A DNA stretch of 64,000 nt from Flavobacterium lipolyticum (GTDB taxonomy: Bacteria > Bacteroidota > Bacteroidia > Flavobacteriales > Flavobacteriaceae): positions 1,178,001 through 1,242,000 of the forward strand of contig NZ_JAJJMN010000002.1 in assembly GCF_020905335.1 (NCBI RefSeq). Reading direction: 5' to 3'. The notes beneath the pieces were generated by a model. It saw only the letters and a list, made by a program, of their open reading frames with translations. It was not told where the DNA came from and did no database searches. The translations under genes and the position numbers were made by a program. Below, in pieces: positions 25,611-34,413 of this stretch (its first letter is position 1; each line of letters begins with the position of its first letter).

Positions 25611-27923
25611 TTACTTAAGATACGATTCTAACAAAGGACAATTGTATTTTTGAAAAGCAGTCGTTTTTCTATAAACCGAATAGAAATTAATCAGCTCCTG
25701 CCCTGCTTTAAACGGGTTCTTTTCTTCTTCCTCCGTTGAAACAATATTGGCGTAGTGATTGTAATACTTGCATTCAAAAATCATTAAACTTGCCAGGGCT
25801 TTTTCATTTGTATTTTTAGACATTTTCAAGGCTTTCTCGTAATACATTTTGGCCATGGTCAAATTATAGTAATTGCCTTTTTGATATTTCTTTTCATTTT
25901 CTGAATTATCTCCATACACATAATCCACATACGATTCACCCGAAGTCCAATCGTACGCCGTCATCATCCAGGAATTCCCCAAATACGACACATTAAAATA
26001 AGCATGTGCCAGTTTCAGATTGCTTGTCGCGGTATTTTGTTTTTTTAGCTGAATCAACTGCGCAATAAAATCGGCTTTATTAAAACGATAGTCGAACTTT
26101 CGCTCTGTATCTCTTTGCAGAATTTTGGGCGTAAACGGATTCTCGTTTAAAAAGTCTTTATACGCATAATTTTTCTCCCAAAAATCTTTCGGCATACTGG
26201 CAAAAGTTTGGTAAGCCAGCTCCAAATTATTATTTCGGAATGCAATCGTTCCTTTCAGATCTTTATAATAATTGACATTTGGCGCTATTGTTCCTGAACA
26301 GATATACCTTTCGAAAGGCGTTTTGTCTTTTTTTTCCTGAAGTGCTATCAAACGATCTATATCTGCCTCGGTTGCACTATTCCGGTCAAAGTAACCAATA
26401 TAACTGTAAAAATAAGGCGTATTGTAGGCGGAGTATTCTCCTTCGTTTTTAATATCTGATTTCATCGCCAGCAAACCTGCTGTCACGCGATCGCCTTTTG
26501 CAGCAAAATCTTTGCTGGCGATTCGATACAAACTGTATAAATTCTTAAACAAACCTAAATCGGTTTCCACCAAATTTTCAACCGAATCAAAATATTTAAA
26601 AAGCTGATTTTGAACCTCGTTATTTTTCAAATCGTCCTGCTTTAAAGAAACCAATGCTAACTGAATATTCTTTTGCATTTGTATCGAAGAATTGGCCTTT
26701 TCTGAAATCATATCCGTGTATTTCTTTCCCAGGTCAATTTCGTCTCCTATAAAACAAAGCTGTGCAATCGCTGCTGTGATATAGTCCTTTTGCTCGCCTG
26801 AAGTCTGCTCTCTGATGGAAATCAAATAATATTCTAATTCCCTTAAATACAAAATATCATTCCTGAAATTCTCCTCCTTTGCTTTGGCATAATTTTCATA
26901 CCAGACGGTACTGTCAAAAACCACCGAAGGAGTTCTGTCATTGGTGTATTGGGGTGTAAAAATCCAATCTTCAAGTTTGTTCACTTCCCTCCCGATCAAA
27001 AAACTCAAATACAAGCTGTTCGGACTCAACTCGTAAACCTCCTGAATGTTTTTCAAACCTGGTGCCGGATTGCGCAAGCCTTCAATGGCCAGAATCACAC
27101 TGCGCTCTTCATCGTTTTGAGCCAATGCCAAAGTCTCTGCTGTTAATTTCCAGTTGTAATGCTGCAAAACCGCAAATGATTTCTCTTCGCAGGAAACAAA
27201 TACTTTACTCAGTAAATAATTCTGCAAAGCTAAATCCTCAACACATAAAGCTTTATAATACAAAGCCCAGGGGCTTAAGATCGTGTTTTTATCAGCTGCA
27301 AAATAAGTATCGTACAAACGAATCACTTCATTCTTATCAGAGGCATAAAAACTGTACCTCAACAGTAAAAAGGCATAACGCTGTTTCAAAAAAGAATCTT
27401 TTGCCGTTTTGATTTTCTTTTCGAAATCACTAACATCGGCTATTTTATGATCTTTACTGTCATAACCAATATTACCCCACGACTCCCATTTCACATCAGG
27501 ATTACTGTTGTACTCTAATTTTTTCGCAAACAAAATATAATTGAGAAGCGCCTTATTCTTTGAAAGTAATAAGGCTTCAATAAAAGTGTTCTTATCAAAA
27601 ACTTTTTTCAGCGATTTCGTTTCGTAAGCGGTTTCAAATTTCTCAGCATCCGTTTCGTACAAAATAACATGTACGTCTTTTGGATCGACCTGACTGCCCA
27701 GTTTTTTCTTCCACTCTGTACAATTCAATTCCTGATCTGCTCCCGAAACAGTATGGGTATCGTAGTAATTATCGGCCGAATAATAAAAAGGTGTCAGCTT
27801 AAAAAATCCTTCCCTTTGCGCTTTAAACAAAGCCAGTCTGCTGGTCTCAGGCGAAACACTCCACCCACAAGCCAAAGAGACCTGAACACTAAAAACAAAA
27901 AGTAAAGAGCTAAAAACGCGCAT
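25611..27923 (-). CDS. Exported repeat-rich helical protein of unknown function
   Basis: 770 residues. Signal peptide MRVFSSLLFVFSVQVSLACG with Cys19 in a lipobox-like LAC. The rest is a long series of helical pairs (for example LLRYSFYASDKNEVIRLYDT, KALASLMIFECKYYNHYAN) resembling TPR/SEL1-type solenoids, though I see no canonical repeat. No catalytic motif. The start at 27923 rather than 27950 is chosen because it begins the signal peptide. It overlaps the end of the upstream gene by 14 nt, so the two are translationally coupled and likely act together. Confidence 0.75.
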   Translation of the reverse strand: MRVFSSLLFVFSVQVSLACGWSVSPETSRLALFKAQREGFFKLTPFYYSADNYYDTHTVSGADQELNCTEWKKKLGSQVDPKDVHVILYETDAEKFETAYETKSLKKVFDKNTFIEALLLSKNKALLNYILFAKKLEYNSNPDVKWESWGNIGYDSKDHKIADVSDFEKKIKTAKDSFLKQRYAFLLLRYSFYASDKNEVIRLYDTYFAADKNTILSPWALYYKALCVEDLALQNYLLSKVFVSCEEKSFAVLQHYNWKLTAETLALAQNDEERSVILAIEGLRNPAPGLKNIQEVYELSPNSLYLSFLIGREVNKLEDWIFTPQYTNDRTPSVVFDSTVWYENYAKAKEENFRNDILYLRELEYYLISIREQTSGEQKDYITAAIAQLCFIGDEIDLGKKYTDMISEKANSSIQMQKNIQLALVSLKQDDLKNNEVQNQLFKYFDSVENLVETDLGLFKNLYSLYRIASKDFAAKGDRVTAGLLAMKSDIKNEGEYSAYNTPYFYSYIGYFDRNSATEADIDRLIALQEKKDKTPFERYICSGTIAPNVNYYKDLKGTIAFRNNNLELAYQTFASMPKDFWEKNYAYKDFLNENPFTPKILQRDTERKFDYRFNKADFIAQLIQLKKQNTATSNLKLAHAYFNVSYLGNSWMMTAYDWTSGESYVDYVYGDNSENEKKYQKGNYYNLTMAKMYYEKALKMSKNTNEKALASLMIFECKYYNHYANIVSTEEEEKNPFKAGQELINFYSVYRKTTAFQKYNCPLLESYLK

Positions 27924-29046
27924 AATAACCGGATATATTTTGGGTTCCATAATCGTTGATGTATTTTTTATCGAAAGAGAAAAACGTCACTTTGGTCTGA
28001 CTGTCGATTGGAATTTTACTTTTTACGATCGAAATCATTTTGTCAAGTTCGTCTTCAGAAATTTTCTCAATCCTGATTTCGTCCCCGTTTCTCAAATAAG
28101 TCTGTCCCACTAAAATATCGTCTTGCAGTATATATTTAGCGTCTGATACTTTTTTTAATTTAACGGTATCGTTTTGAATCCTGTCATAATCGGATAAAAT
28201 TCCCTTAAACTGATTGCCTCTGAAAACAACTGCCCAACTGTACAATGGCAGAGCAATATCAAGCTTTAAACCGTATTGGTTGTGTGTAATATATTGTGCC
28301 AATTCTTCGCTGGTTCCTATGGAATTTTTGGTAGTAAAATCTTCCGGTTTACTCAAATTGTAACACATCAGCAAGCCTTTATCTACAGGTGGAATTCCTG
28401 CTTTTGAAGCATATTTGTATTGCCAGAGTCTTATGGTAGCCGAAACTGCAGTCGCAGGATAGTTTTTCTTGATTTGCTTTAACAAGTAAAAATAATTGTC
28501 TTTTGATTTTTCCGACCAGTCACAATCAATCAGGATTTCTTTAAAATCAACTTTCAATTTTGCCATTTCACTCGATTTTACCGAATCATAATTCAACTGT
28601 TTACGATTCTCCTGCTTGTAATAATCTTTTGGATACACAATCGAACTGGCTATTTTCTCGGCTTTTGAGTCATTCCTTTTCATTCCTATCTGTTCAATAC
28701 GTTTGGCAATTCTCACAGCCAAACTGTCCAGTTGCTTTTTTCCGGATTTCAAAACCACTTCATTGGTAATAAAAATACTGGGGGTAATTTCAGGATTGCT
28801 TTCATTTAATCTGATATCGTGAAGGGTGGCAACCGGCAAAGGTTCTTTAGCATACGGATTCCAGTCTACATCAAAAAAACGAATGTACAAATGTTTTACT
28901 TTCAAGTCTTTTATCAACGAATCATCTGTGTTTTCGAAATTCAAATCGGTTTTCCAATAACAAAACGATCGAACCACTTCATGTTCCTTCTCACAAGTTG
29001 CTCCGTTAAGTACCACAAAGAGCAAAATAAAAATGATATTCTTCAT
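27910..29046 (-). CDS. Exported protein of unknown function, possible TIM-barrel enzyme
   Basis: 378 residues with an N-terminal signal (MKNIIFILLFVVLNGATC; Cys18 only weakly lipobox-like). Segments alternate beta-strand/helix: LYIRFFDVDWNPYAKE (about 53-68), EILIDCDWSEKSKDNYF (about 170-186), AVSATIRLWQYK and KGLLMCYNL. The acidic DCDW at a strand end, followed by a long helix and an ATIRLWQ strand, is reminiscent of glycosidase-like barrels, but this is only a structural impression. First gene of a two-gene unit with the 770-residue protein. Confidence 0.72.
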   Translation of the reverse strand: MKNIIFILLFVVLNGATCEKEHEVVRSFCYWKTDLNFENTDDSLIKDLKVKHLYIRFFDVDWNPYAKEPLPVATLHDIRLNESNPEITPSIFITNEVVLKSGKKQLDSLAVRIAKRIEQIGMKRNDSKAEKIASSIVYPKDYYKQENRKQLNYDSVKSSEMAKLKVDFKEILIDCDWSEKSKDNYFYLLKQIKKNYPATAVSATIRLWQYKYASKAGIPPVDKGLLMCYNLSKPEDFTTKNSIGTSEELAQYITHNQYGLKLDIALPLYSWAVVFRGNQFKGILSDYDRIQNDTVKLKKVSDAKYILQDDILVGQTYLRNGDEIRIEKISEDELDKMISIVKSKIPIDSQTKVTFFSFDKKYINDYGTQNISGYYARF

Positions 29047-29137
29047 ATTTTAAAAATCCTTACAAATTCCAATCAAAATTAACATTAATTAAGGTAAGGA
29101 TATTGATTATTTATGAACAACTTTTGCTTTGGATTCT

Positions 29138-29145
29138 TACCTTTG
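29138..29145 (+). promoter_or_regulatory. Minus-7 element (TACCTTTG) that decides the prmA start
   Basis: TACCTTTG fits TAnnTTTG and lies 14 nt before the ATG at 29160. It lies inside the longer open frame that starts at 29103, arguing for the later start. Confidence 0.55.
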
Positions 29146-29159
29146 CAAAAATTTTTTTT

Positions 29160-29993
29160 ATGTCGAATATATATTTAGGGTACCATTTTACAATTGAACC
29201 AAAAGAACCGGGTTCTGAAATTTTAATTGCTGAATTAGGCGAAAAAGCGTTTGAGACTTTTACAGAAACGGAGAACGGAATTTCGGCTTTTGTGAAAAAA
29301 GATTTATGGGACGAGAATATTCTGGACGACATTTATATTTTACAATCCGAAGAATTCAAAATCGAATATACCATTGAGGAAATCGATCAGGTCAACTGGA
29401 ATGAGGAATGGGAAAAGAATTTTGAGGCTATTGATGTAGACGGAAAATGCCATGTTCGCGCTCCTTTTCATGAGAAAACAAACGCTGAATTTGATATTGT
29501 AATCGAACCAAAAATGAGTTTCGGAACAGGTCATCATGAAACTACACACATGATGATTCAGCATTTACTGGAAATCGATGTTCAAGGTTTGAAAACACTG
29601 GACATGGGTTGCGGAACAGCCATTTTAGCCATTTTAGCCGAAATGAAAGGCGCTCAGCCAATTGACGCTATTGATATCGACAACTGGTGCTACCTGAACT
29701 CAATCGAAAATGCAGAACGCAATAATTGCCAGCACATCTCCGTTTACGAAGGCGACGCGGCCTTGCTAGCCGGAAAAAAATACGATTTAATCATTGCTAA
29801 CATCAACCGAAATATCTTATTAAACGATATGCAAAGTTATGTTGATTGTTTAAATCCGAAAGGAATCTTGCTTTTGAGCGGTTTTTATGAAGAGGACATT
29901 CCTTTTATCGATGCTTCCTGCACCGAAAAAGGCTTAACATATGTTAAAAAGTTTCAAAGAAATAACTGGGTTTCATTAAAATACGTAAATTAG
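29160..29993 (+). CDS. prmA: Ribosomal protein L11 methyltransferase
   Basis: 277 residues from the ATG at 29160 (MSNIYLGYHFTIEP). An N-terminal ferredoxin-like substrate domain is joined to a Rossmann methyltransferase: MSFGTGHHETTHMM (about 119-132), SAM motif I LDMGCGTAILAILAEMKGA, motif IDIDNWC and NINRNILL. Trimethylates uL11. The neighbourhood tpiA-prmA-clpS is common in Bacteroidota, here split by a repeat array and two exported-protein genes. Confidence 0.96.
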   Translation: MSNIYLGYHFTIEPKEPGSEILIAELGEKAFETFTETENGISAFVKKDLWDENILDDIYILQSEEFKIEYTIEEIDQVNWNEEWEKNFEAIDVDGKCHVRAPFHEKTNAEFDIVIEPKMSFGTGHHETTHMMIQHLLEIDVQGLKTLDMGCGTAILAILAEMKGAQPIDAIDIDNWCYLNSIENAERNNCQHISVYEGDAALLAGKKYDLIIANINRNILLNDMQSYVDCLNPKGILLLSGFYEEDIPFIDASCTEKGLTYVKKFQRNNWVSLKYVN

Positions 29994-30111
29994 ATAGTTA
30001 ATTATCTGTTTATTAAATAGTTCACAGATATCGATCTTTTAAATTCCGATGCAATCTGTGCACACTGTGACCAAAAAATTAGTAATTACAACAGTACAAA
30101 AAACTAAAAAA

Positions 30112-30387
30112 ATGAGTACTAAAGAAAAAGTAAGAGAAAGAGTTCGCGAAAAGGAAGCGACAGGTTTCAATAACGAAATCATTGTTTACAACGACGATGT
30201 AAACACTTTTGATCACGTAATTGACACTTTGATGCGTGTTTGCAGTCATACGCCAGAGCAAGCAGAACAATGTTCCCTAATTGTACATTACAACGGAAAA
30301 TGCACTGTAAAAACAGGGCCTATTGAAAAATTAAAACCGCAATGTACCCAACTTTTGGAAGCCGGATTAAGCGCTGAAATTGTTTAA
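30112..30387 (+). CDS. clpS: ATP-dependent Clp protease adaptor ClpS
   Basis: 91 residues from the ATG at 30112 (MSTKEKVRERVREKE). The core has the N-degron binding signature IIVYNDDVNTFDHVIDTLMRVC (split here: IIVYNDDVNTFDHV and IDTLMRVC), then HTPEQAEQCSLIVHYNGKC. ClpS delivers substrates with N-terminal Leu, Phe, Tyr or Trp to ClpAP-type proteases. The open frame reaches back to 30049, but those 21 residues are not ClpS-like. A strong hairpin follows. Confidence 0.96.
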   Translation: MSTKEKVRERVREKEATGFNNEIIVYNDDVNTFDHVIDTLMRVCSHTPEQAEQCSLIVHYNGKCTVKTGPIEKLKPQCTQLLEAGLSAEIV

Positions 30388-30400
30388 TTGCAAATAATTT

Positions 30401-30451
30401 AAAAACGATTCTATTTTATTCTATATTTGAATAAAATAGAATCGTTTTTTT
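30401..30451 (+). terminator. 21-bp hairpin after clpS, abutting the next start codon
   Basis: AAAAACGATTCTATTTTATTC (30401-30421, 21 nt, first 20 given by AAAAACGATTCTATTTTATT) pairs perfectly with 30429-30449, 7-nt loop, then T run. The last T is directly followed by the ATG at 30452. Confidence 0.85.
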
Positions 30452-31723
30452 ATGGAAGAATACGGAAAGATATTAATTATTGCAACGCCGATTTTTTTAG
30501 TATTAATTATAATCGAAAAATTATACGGCATTTATAAAAAGAACGACACCGCTCCTTTAATAGACAGCGTATCGAGTATCAGCTCCGGAATTACCAATTC
30601 AGTCAAAGACGTCCTGGGATTGAGTCTGACCTTCATTTCATATGAATCGCTGGTTTCTAAAATTGCGCTTTATCATCTGGAAGCCAACCTACTTTCTTAT
30701 GGTATTGCTTTTTTTGTAATTGATTTTTATGGCTATTGGAGTCATCGATGGGCGCATCAGATTAATCTTTTCTGGAACAAACATGCCATTCACCACAGCA
30801 GTGAAGAATTTAACCTTGCCTGCGCATTACGCCAGCCTATCGCAAGTCTGGTTAATTTGTTTACCTTCTTATTAATTCCAGCCGCATTGTTAGGAGTTCC
30901 GGCTTCTGTAATAGCCATTACCCTGCCCCTCCATTTGTTTCTGCAGTTTTGGTACCATACCAAACACATCAAAAAAATGGGCTTTCTGGAATACATCCTG
31001 GTTACCCCCTCACATCATCGGGTACATCATGCTATAAACCCTGAATATCTAGATAAAAACCATTCTCAGATTTTTATTTTCTGGGACAAACTTTTTGGTA
31101 CTTTTCAGGCCGAATTAGACGATGTTCCGCCAGTTTTTGGTATTACAAGACCGGCACAAACCTGGAATCCTATCCGAATTAATTTTCAGCATTTAACTTT
31201 ACTGATTAAAGACGCCTGGCGTGCCGAAAACTGGAAAGACAAACTCACAATCTGGTTTAAACCCACCGGCTGGAGACCTGAAAATTTTGAAGAAAAATAT
31301 CCTGTAACCAAAATCGAAAATGTTTTTGCCTTCAATAAATATGGTACTCAAAATTCACAAAAGCTAATTTACTGGTCCGTAACTCAAATGTTAATCACGC
31401 TATTGTTTGTGACGTATTTATTTGATAATGTCGCCAAAATCGGATTGCCCAATATCTTCCTCTACGGATTTTTTATTCTGATTACAATCTACAGTTACAG
31501 CGAATTGATGGACAAAAGTAAATATGCCATCTTTTGGGAAGGATTACGCTTTAGTATTGCCATAGGCATCATCATGTACTATGGAGACTGGTTTGGCTTA
31601 AATCAAGTTATCCCTTTTAGCAATCCTGTTATTTTAACCTATTTGACCTTATCCTTTTTAATTACAATTTACTTTGTAAATATTGATTTTAAAAACTACC
31701 GAAACCAACCTGTTAATTCATAA
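30452..31723 (+). CDS. Sterol desaturase/fatty-acid hydroxylase family membrane enzyme
   Basis: 423 residues. Several membrane helices with the three diiron histidine clusters: SHRWAHQ (about 95), NKHAIHHSSEE (about 110) and SHHRVHHAIN (about 188), plus HTKHI between. The C-terminal part adds four more helices. Such enzymes hydroxylate or desaturate lipids; the longer bacterial forms are related to alkylglycerol monooxygenase. Substrate not readable. The start at 30452 touches the preceding hairpin, leaving no normal leader unless transcription comes through clpS. It overlaps nothing and the YhhN gene follows 7 nt later. Confidence 0.9.
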   Translation: MEEYGKILIIATPIFLVLIIIEKLYGIYKKNDTAPLIDSVSSISSGITNSVKDVLGLSLTFISYESLVSKIALYHLEANLLSYGIAFFVIDFYGYWSHRWAHQINLFWNKHAIHHSSEEFNLACALRQPIASLVNLFTFLLIPAALLGVPASVIAITLPLHLFLQFWYHTKHIKKMGFLEYILVTPSHHRVHHAINPEYLDKNHSQIFIFWDKLFGTFQAELDDVPPVFGITRPAQTWNPIRINFQHLTLLIKDAWRAENWKDKLTIWFKPTGWRPENFEEKYPVTKIENVFAFNKYGTQNSQKLIYWSVTQMLITLLFVTYLFDNVAKIGLPNIFLYGFFILITIYSYSELMDKSKYAIFWEGLRFSIAIGIIMYYGDWFGLNQVIPFSNPVILTYLTLSFLITIYFVNIDFKNYRNQPVNS

Positions 31724-31730
31724 ACCGATT

Positions 31731-32408
31731 ATGAGAAATCACTATTTTTTTAAATCCTTTATTGTTGTCAGCATTCTATATCTAATTATTTTGTTTTTAG
31801 AATACCAAAATCTGGACTTATTTCTAAAACCTGTTTTGGTACCATTATTAGGATTCGGAGTTTATTTTCGCGGAAAGTTTCCATCAAAAAATATCCTTTT
31901 GGGAGCATTATTATTTTCCTGGCTGGGTGATGTAATTCTTCTTTTTGCAGATATTGGTGAGATTTATTTTATTTTAGGGCTTCTTTTTTTCTTGATTGCT
32001 CACCTCATGTATTGCGTCCTGTTCAACAAACAAACAAAGAGAAATACTTCTATCAATAAAGTTCTTTTCGCAATTGGCAGCCTGCTTATCGCTTTTTATC
32101 TGGTTGGAATGGTTTTATTTTTGATGCCAAATCTAGGTGAATTAAAAATCCCTGTAATCATTTATGCAGCCGTAATTTCGACAATGTTGCTGTTTGCTTT
32201 TAATGGTAGTCTGAGTTGGAAAAAAACAGGCAGTCTTTACGTTTTAGTTGGTGCCCTTTCATTTGTTATTTCTGATAGTATTTTGGCTTTCAATAAATTT
32301 CATGCTCCCATCGAAAAAAGTTCCTTTTTTATCATGCTTACCTATCTTGTGGCACAATATCTGATTGTAATTGGTATTTTAAAACTAAATACTAAAAAAG
32401 CAGATTAA
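31731..32408 (+). CDS. YhhN-family membrane protein (lysoplasmalogenase-like)
   Basis: 225 residues, seven to eight membrane helices, with the family segments LLGALLFSWLGDVILLF (the Asp is conserved) and FVISDSILAFNKF near the C-terminus. The animal homologue TMEM86B hydrolyses lysoplasmalogen. With the alkylglycerol-monooxygenase-like gene 7 nt upstream this would make an ether-lipid cleaving pair, which is an inference. The ATG at 31731 is used; the frame opens at 31683 inside the previous gene. Confidence 0.88.
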   Translation: MRNHYFFKSFIVVSILYLIILFLEYQNLDLFLKPVLVPLLGFGVYFRGKFPSKNILLGALLFSWLGDVILLFADIGEIYFILGLLFFLIAHLMYCVLFNKQTKRNTSINKVLFAIGSLLIAFYLVGMVLFLMPNLGELKIPVIIYAAVISTMLLFAFNGSLSWKKTGSLYVLVGALSFVISDSILAFNKFHAPIEKSSFFIMLTYLVAQYLIVIGILKLNTKKAD

Positions 32409-32491
32409 CTGCAGAATGTAGTGATGCAACAGATTTACAATCGTTTTTCCTTTAAACCTTTAAATCCTCATCATCTGTAGTAAAAACGCTT

Positions 32492-32499
32492 TACATTTG
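32492..32499 (+). promoter_or_regulatory. Minus-7 element (TACATTTG)
   Basis: TACATTTG, 21 nt before the ATG at 32521. Confidence 0.45.
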
Positions 32500-32520
32500 T
32501 AGGACCAACATTAATAAACC

Positions 32521-32973
32521 ATGAAAAAAATAGCCCTTTTTATTGTTCTCATTATCAGCGTAACGTCTTGTATAAGCACAAAATCAACTTTAAAAAATGT
32601 AGATGACAATGCTCCTGATCTTGTTTTAAAGAAAGACAATACATTTTCGATTACGCTTTTCAGCAACGATAAAAAATACGGTTACGACCCTGATTATCCC
32701 GTAAACCTGTTTTTTCAAAATACCCGAAATGAAGCTCTAAATGAAACTCGTTTCTTAAATGCTTTAGCAGGTCCAAATGGTGAAAAAATAACCTATACCC
32801 GCCTGGAAACCTGTTGTCCTTTTCCAACTAAAAGAAGCGACATGGGTGCCGGGTTCCTGAATGTATATGAACTGAAATGGGACGGGCAAAAGAAGCCGGT
32901 AAAACTCTACCTGAACATTTATGAAAAAGGCGTTTTAATGGTGCCAATGGGATTGCGTCTGAAGAGCAATTAA
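32521..32973 (+). CDS. Small lipoprotein of unknown function
   Basis: 150 residues with a clean lipobox (MKKIALFIVLIISVTSCIST, Cys17). The mature part is predicted beta-rich (VLKKDNTFSITLFSNDKKYG, then KPVKLYLNIYEKGVLMVPMG) with a Cys pair ETCCPFPTK. No family recognised. The small membrane protein gene follows 28 nt downstream, so they may be cotranscribed. Confidence 0.75.
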   Translation: MKKIALFIVLIISVTSCISTKSTLKNVDDNAPDLVLKKDNTFSITLFSNDKKYGYDPDYPVNLFFQNTRNEALNETRFLNALAGPNGEKITYTRLETCCPFPTKRSDMGAGFLNVYELKWDGQKKPVKLYLNIYEKGVLMVPMGLRLKSN

Positions 32974-33001
32974 AAAATAAAGTTACACTCAGGATTATAC
33001 T

Positions 33002-33322
33002 ATGTTAGAAAGCGTACCTTTAATTGTACTTATTCTTCCATTGCTATTTCAGATTATAGCCGGAAGAAAAGCAATTGGTGAAACTATATCTTTAAAATTC
33101 GGAACGGTTTGTATAATTAGTCTCATCGCGCAAATAATAGTACCCATTATCTCATTTTACATTGCTACCTATAATGCTAATAAATATATCGAGCAAAATC
33201 CAAATTCACTTAGATGCGGAATGGAGTTTGTTGGACTTTTTATGTTCACGCTTATTTTTACGTTTGTCCTGATAGTGGTTATAATCATTCAATACTTCAT
33301 GAAACGATCTTACGAAAAGTAA
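33002..33322 (+). CDS. Small membrane protein of unknown function
   Basis: 106 residues, three hydrophobic segments (about 4-18, 33-56 and 76-100), the last followed by MKRSYEK. One internal Cys and an NPNS loop. No family recognised. Coding by length, codon pattern and closeness to the lipoprotein gene. Confidence 0.65.
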   Translation: MLESVPLIVLILPLLFQIIAGRKAIGETISLKFGTVCIISLIAQIIVPIISFYIATYNANKYIEQNPNSLRCGMEFVGLFMFTLIFTFVLIVVIIIQYFMKRSYEK

Positions 33323-33548
33323 TTTTTTCATGATACTGCTAATTTACAAGCAACATGATAAATGTCATTTATTATCTTTTTATAACGCATTAATATTGCC
33401 CTTCATCTTAAACATTTAAAATTTTGAATGAAGTCTTGCAATAGTCTCGAGGGAATAATCCTGATTTCAACATAAATTACACAGCGGATAACCAGATTAG
33501 CTTCTTAAAAAAAACATAAATCTTCATCTGCTATTCATAAATCATAAC

Positions 33549-33556
33549 TACCTTTG
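33549..33556 (+). promoter_or_regulatory. Minus-7 element (TACCTTTG) of kdsA
   Basis: TACCTTTG, 20 nt before the kdsA ATG, the spacing seen at the better promoters of this window. Confidence 0.5.
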
Positions 33557-33576
33557 CACTGTCAAAAAAACATACT

Positions 33577-34395
33577 ATGAACATACAACATATTCCACAA
33601 ATTAAGCATACTGAAAGCGGCAACTTCTTTTTATTAGCAGGACCTTGCGCTATTGAAGGAGAAGAAATGGCTCTTAGAATTGCAGAAAAATTAGTTGGTA
33701 TTACCGACAACCTTCAGATTCCTTTTGTATTTAAAGGATCTTTTAAAAAAGCCAACCGTTCAAGAATCGATAGTTTCTCAGGAATTGGTGACGAAAAAGC
33801 ATTAAAAATATTACGAAAAGTTTCAGAGACTTTTAACGTTCCAACCGTAACTGATATTCATACCAATGAAGATGCTGCTATGGCCGCACAATACGTTGAC
33901 GTTTTGCAAATTCCAGCCTTTCTGGTTCGTCAAACTGATTTGGTTGTTGCTGCTGCAAACACAGGAAAAACCGTCAATCTGAAAAAAGGACAATTCATGA
34001 GTCCGGAAAGCATGAAACATGCGGTACAAAAAGTACTGGATTGTAACAACGAAAATGTTATGGTGACAGATCGTGGTACTATGTTTGGTTATCAGGATAT
34101 GATTGTTGATTATAGAGGAATCCCTACTATGCAACAATACGCTACTACAGTTCTGGATGTAACTCACTCGTTACAACAACCTAACCAGACTGCCGGTGTT
34201 ACGGGCGGAAGACCGGACATGATCGAAACAGTTGCCAAAGCAGGTATTGCTGTTGGTGTTGACGGTATCTTTATCGAAACTCATTTCGATCCTGCTAATG
34301 CCAAAAGTGATGGTGCTAATATGCTTCATTTAGACTATTTCGAAGGCCTAATGACCAAATTAGTAGCGATCAGAAAAACGGTTAACTCATTTTAA
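33577..34395 (+). CDS. kdsA: 3-deoxy-8-phosphooctulonate synthase (Kdo8P synthase)
   Basis: 272 residues. Condenses phosphoenolpyruvate and arabinose 5-phosphate, an early step of Kdo and lipopolysaccharide core synthesis. DAHP-synthase-like barrel with LAGPCAIEGEEMALRIAEKL, FKGSFKKANRSRIDSFSGIG, TDIHTNEDA, LQIPAFLVRQTDL, KKGQFMSP and FIETHFDPANAKSDG. Cys in GPC and the Glu/Asp near the end suggest the metal-dependent class is possible, but I cannot settle it. The OMP gene follows 18 nt later. Confidence 0.97.
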   Translation: MNIQHIPQIKHTESGNFFLLAGPCAIEGEEMALRIAEKLVGITDNLQIPFVFKGSFKKANRSRIDSFSGIGDEKALKILRKVSETFNVPTVTDIHTNEDAAMAAQYVDVLQIPAFLVRQTDLVVAAANTGKTVNLKKGQFMSPESMKHAVQKVLDCNNENVMVTDRGTMFGYQDMIVDYRGIPTMQQYATTVLDVTHSLQQPNQTAGVTGGRPDMIETVAKAGIAVGVDGIFIETHFDPANAKSDGANMLHLDYFEGLMTKLVAIRKTVNSF

Positions 34396-34413
34396 TTTCT
34401 TAATACCATTTCA

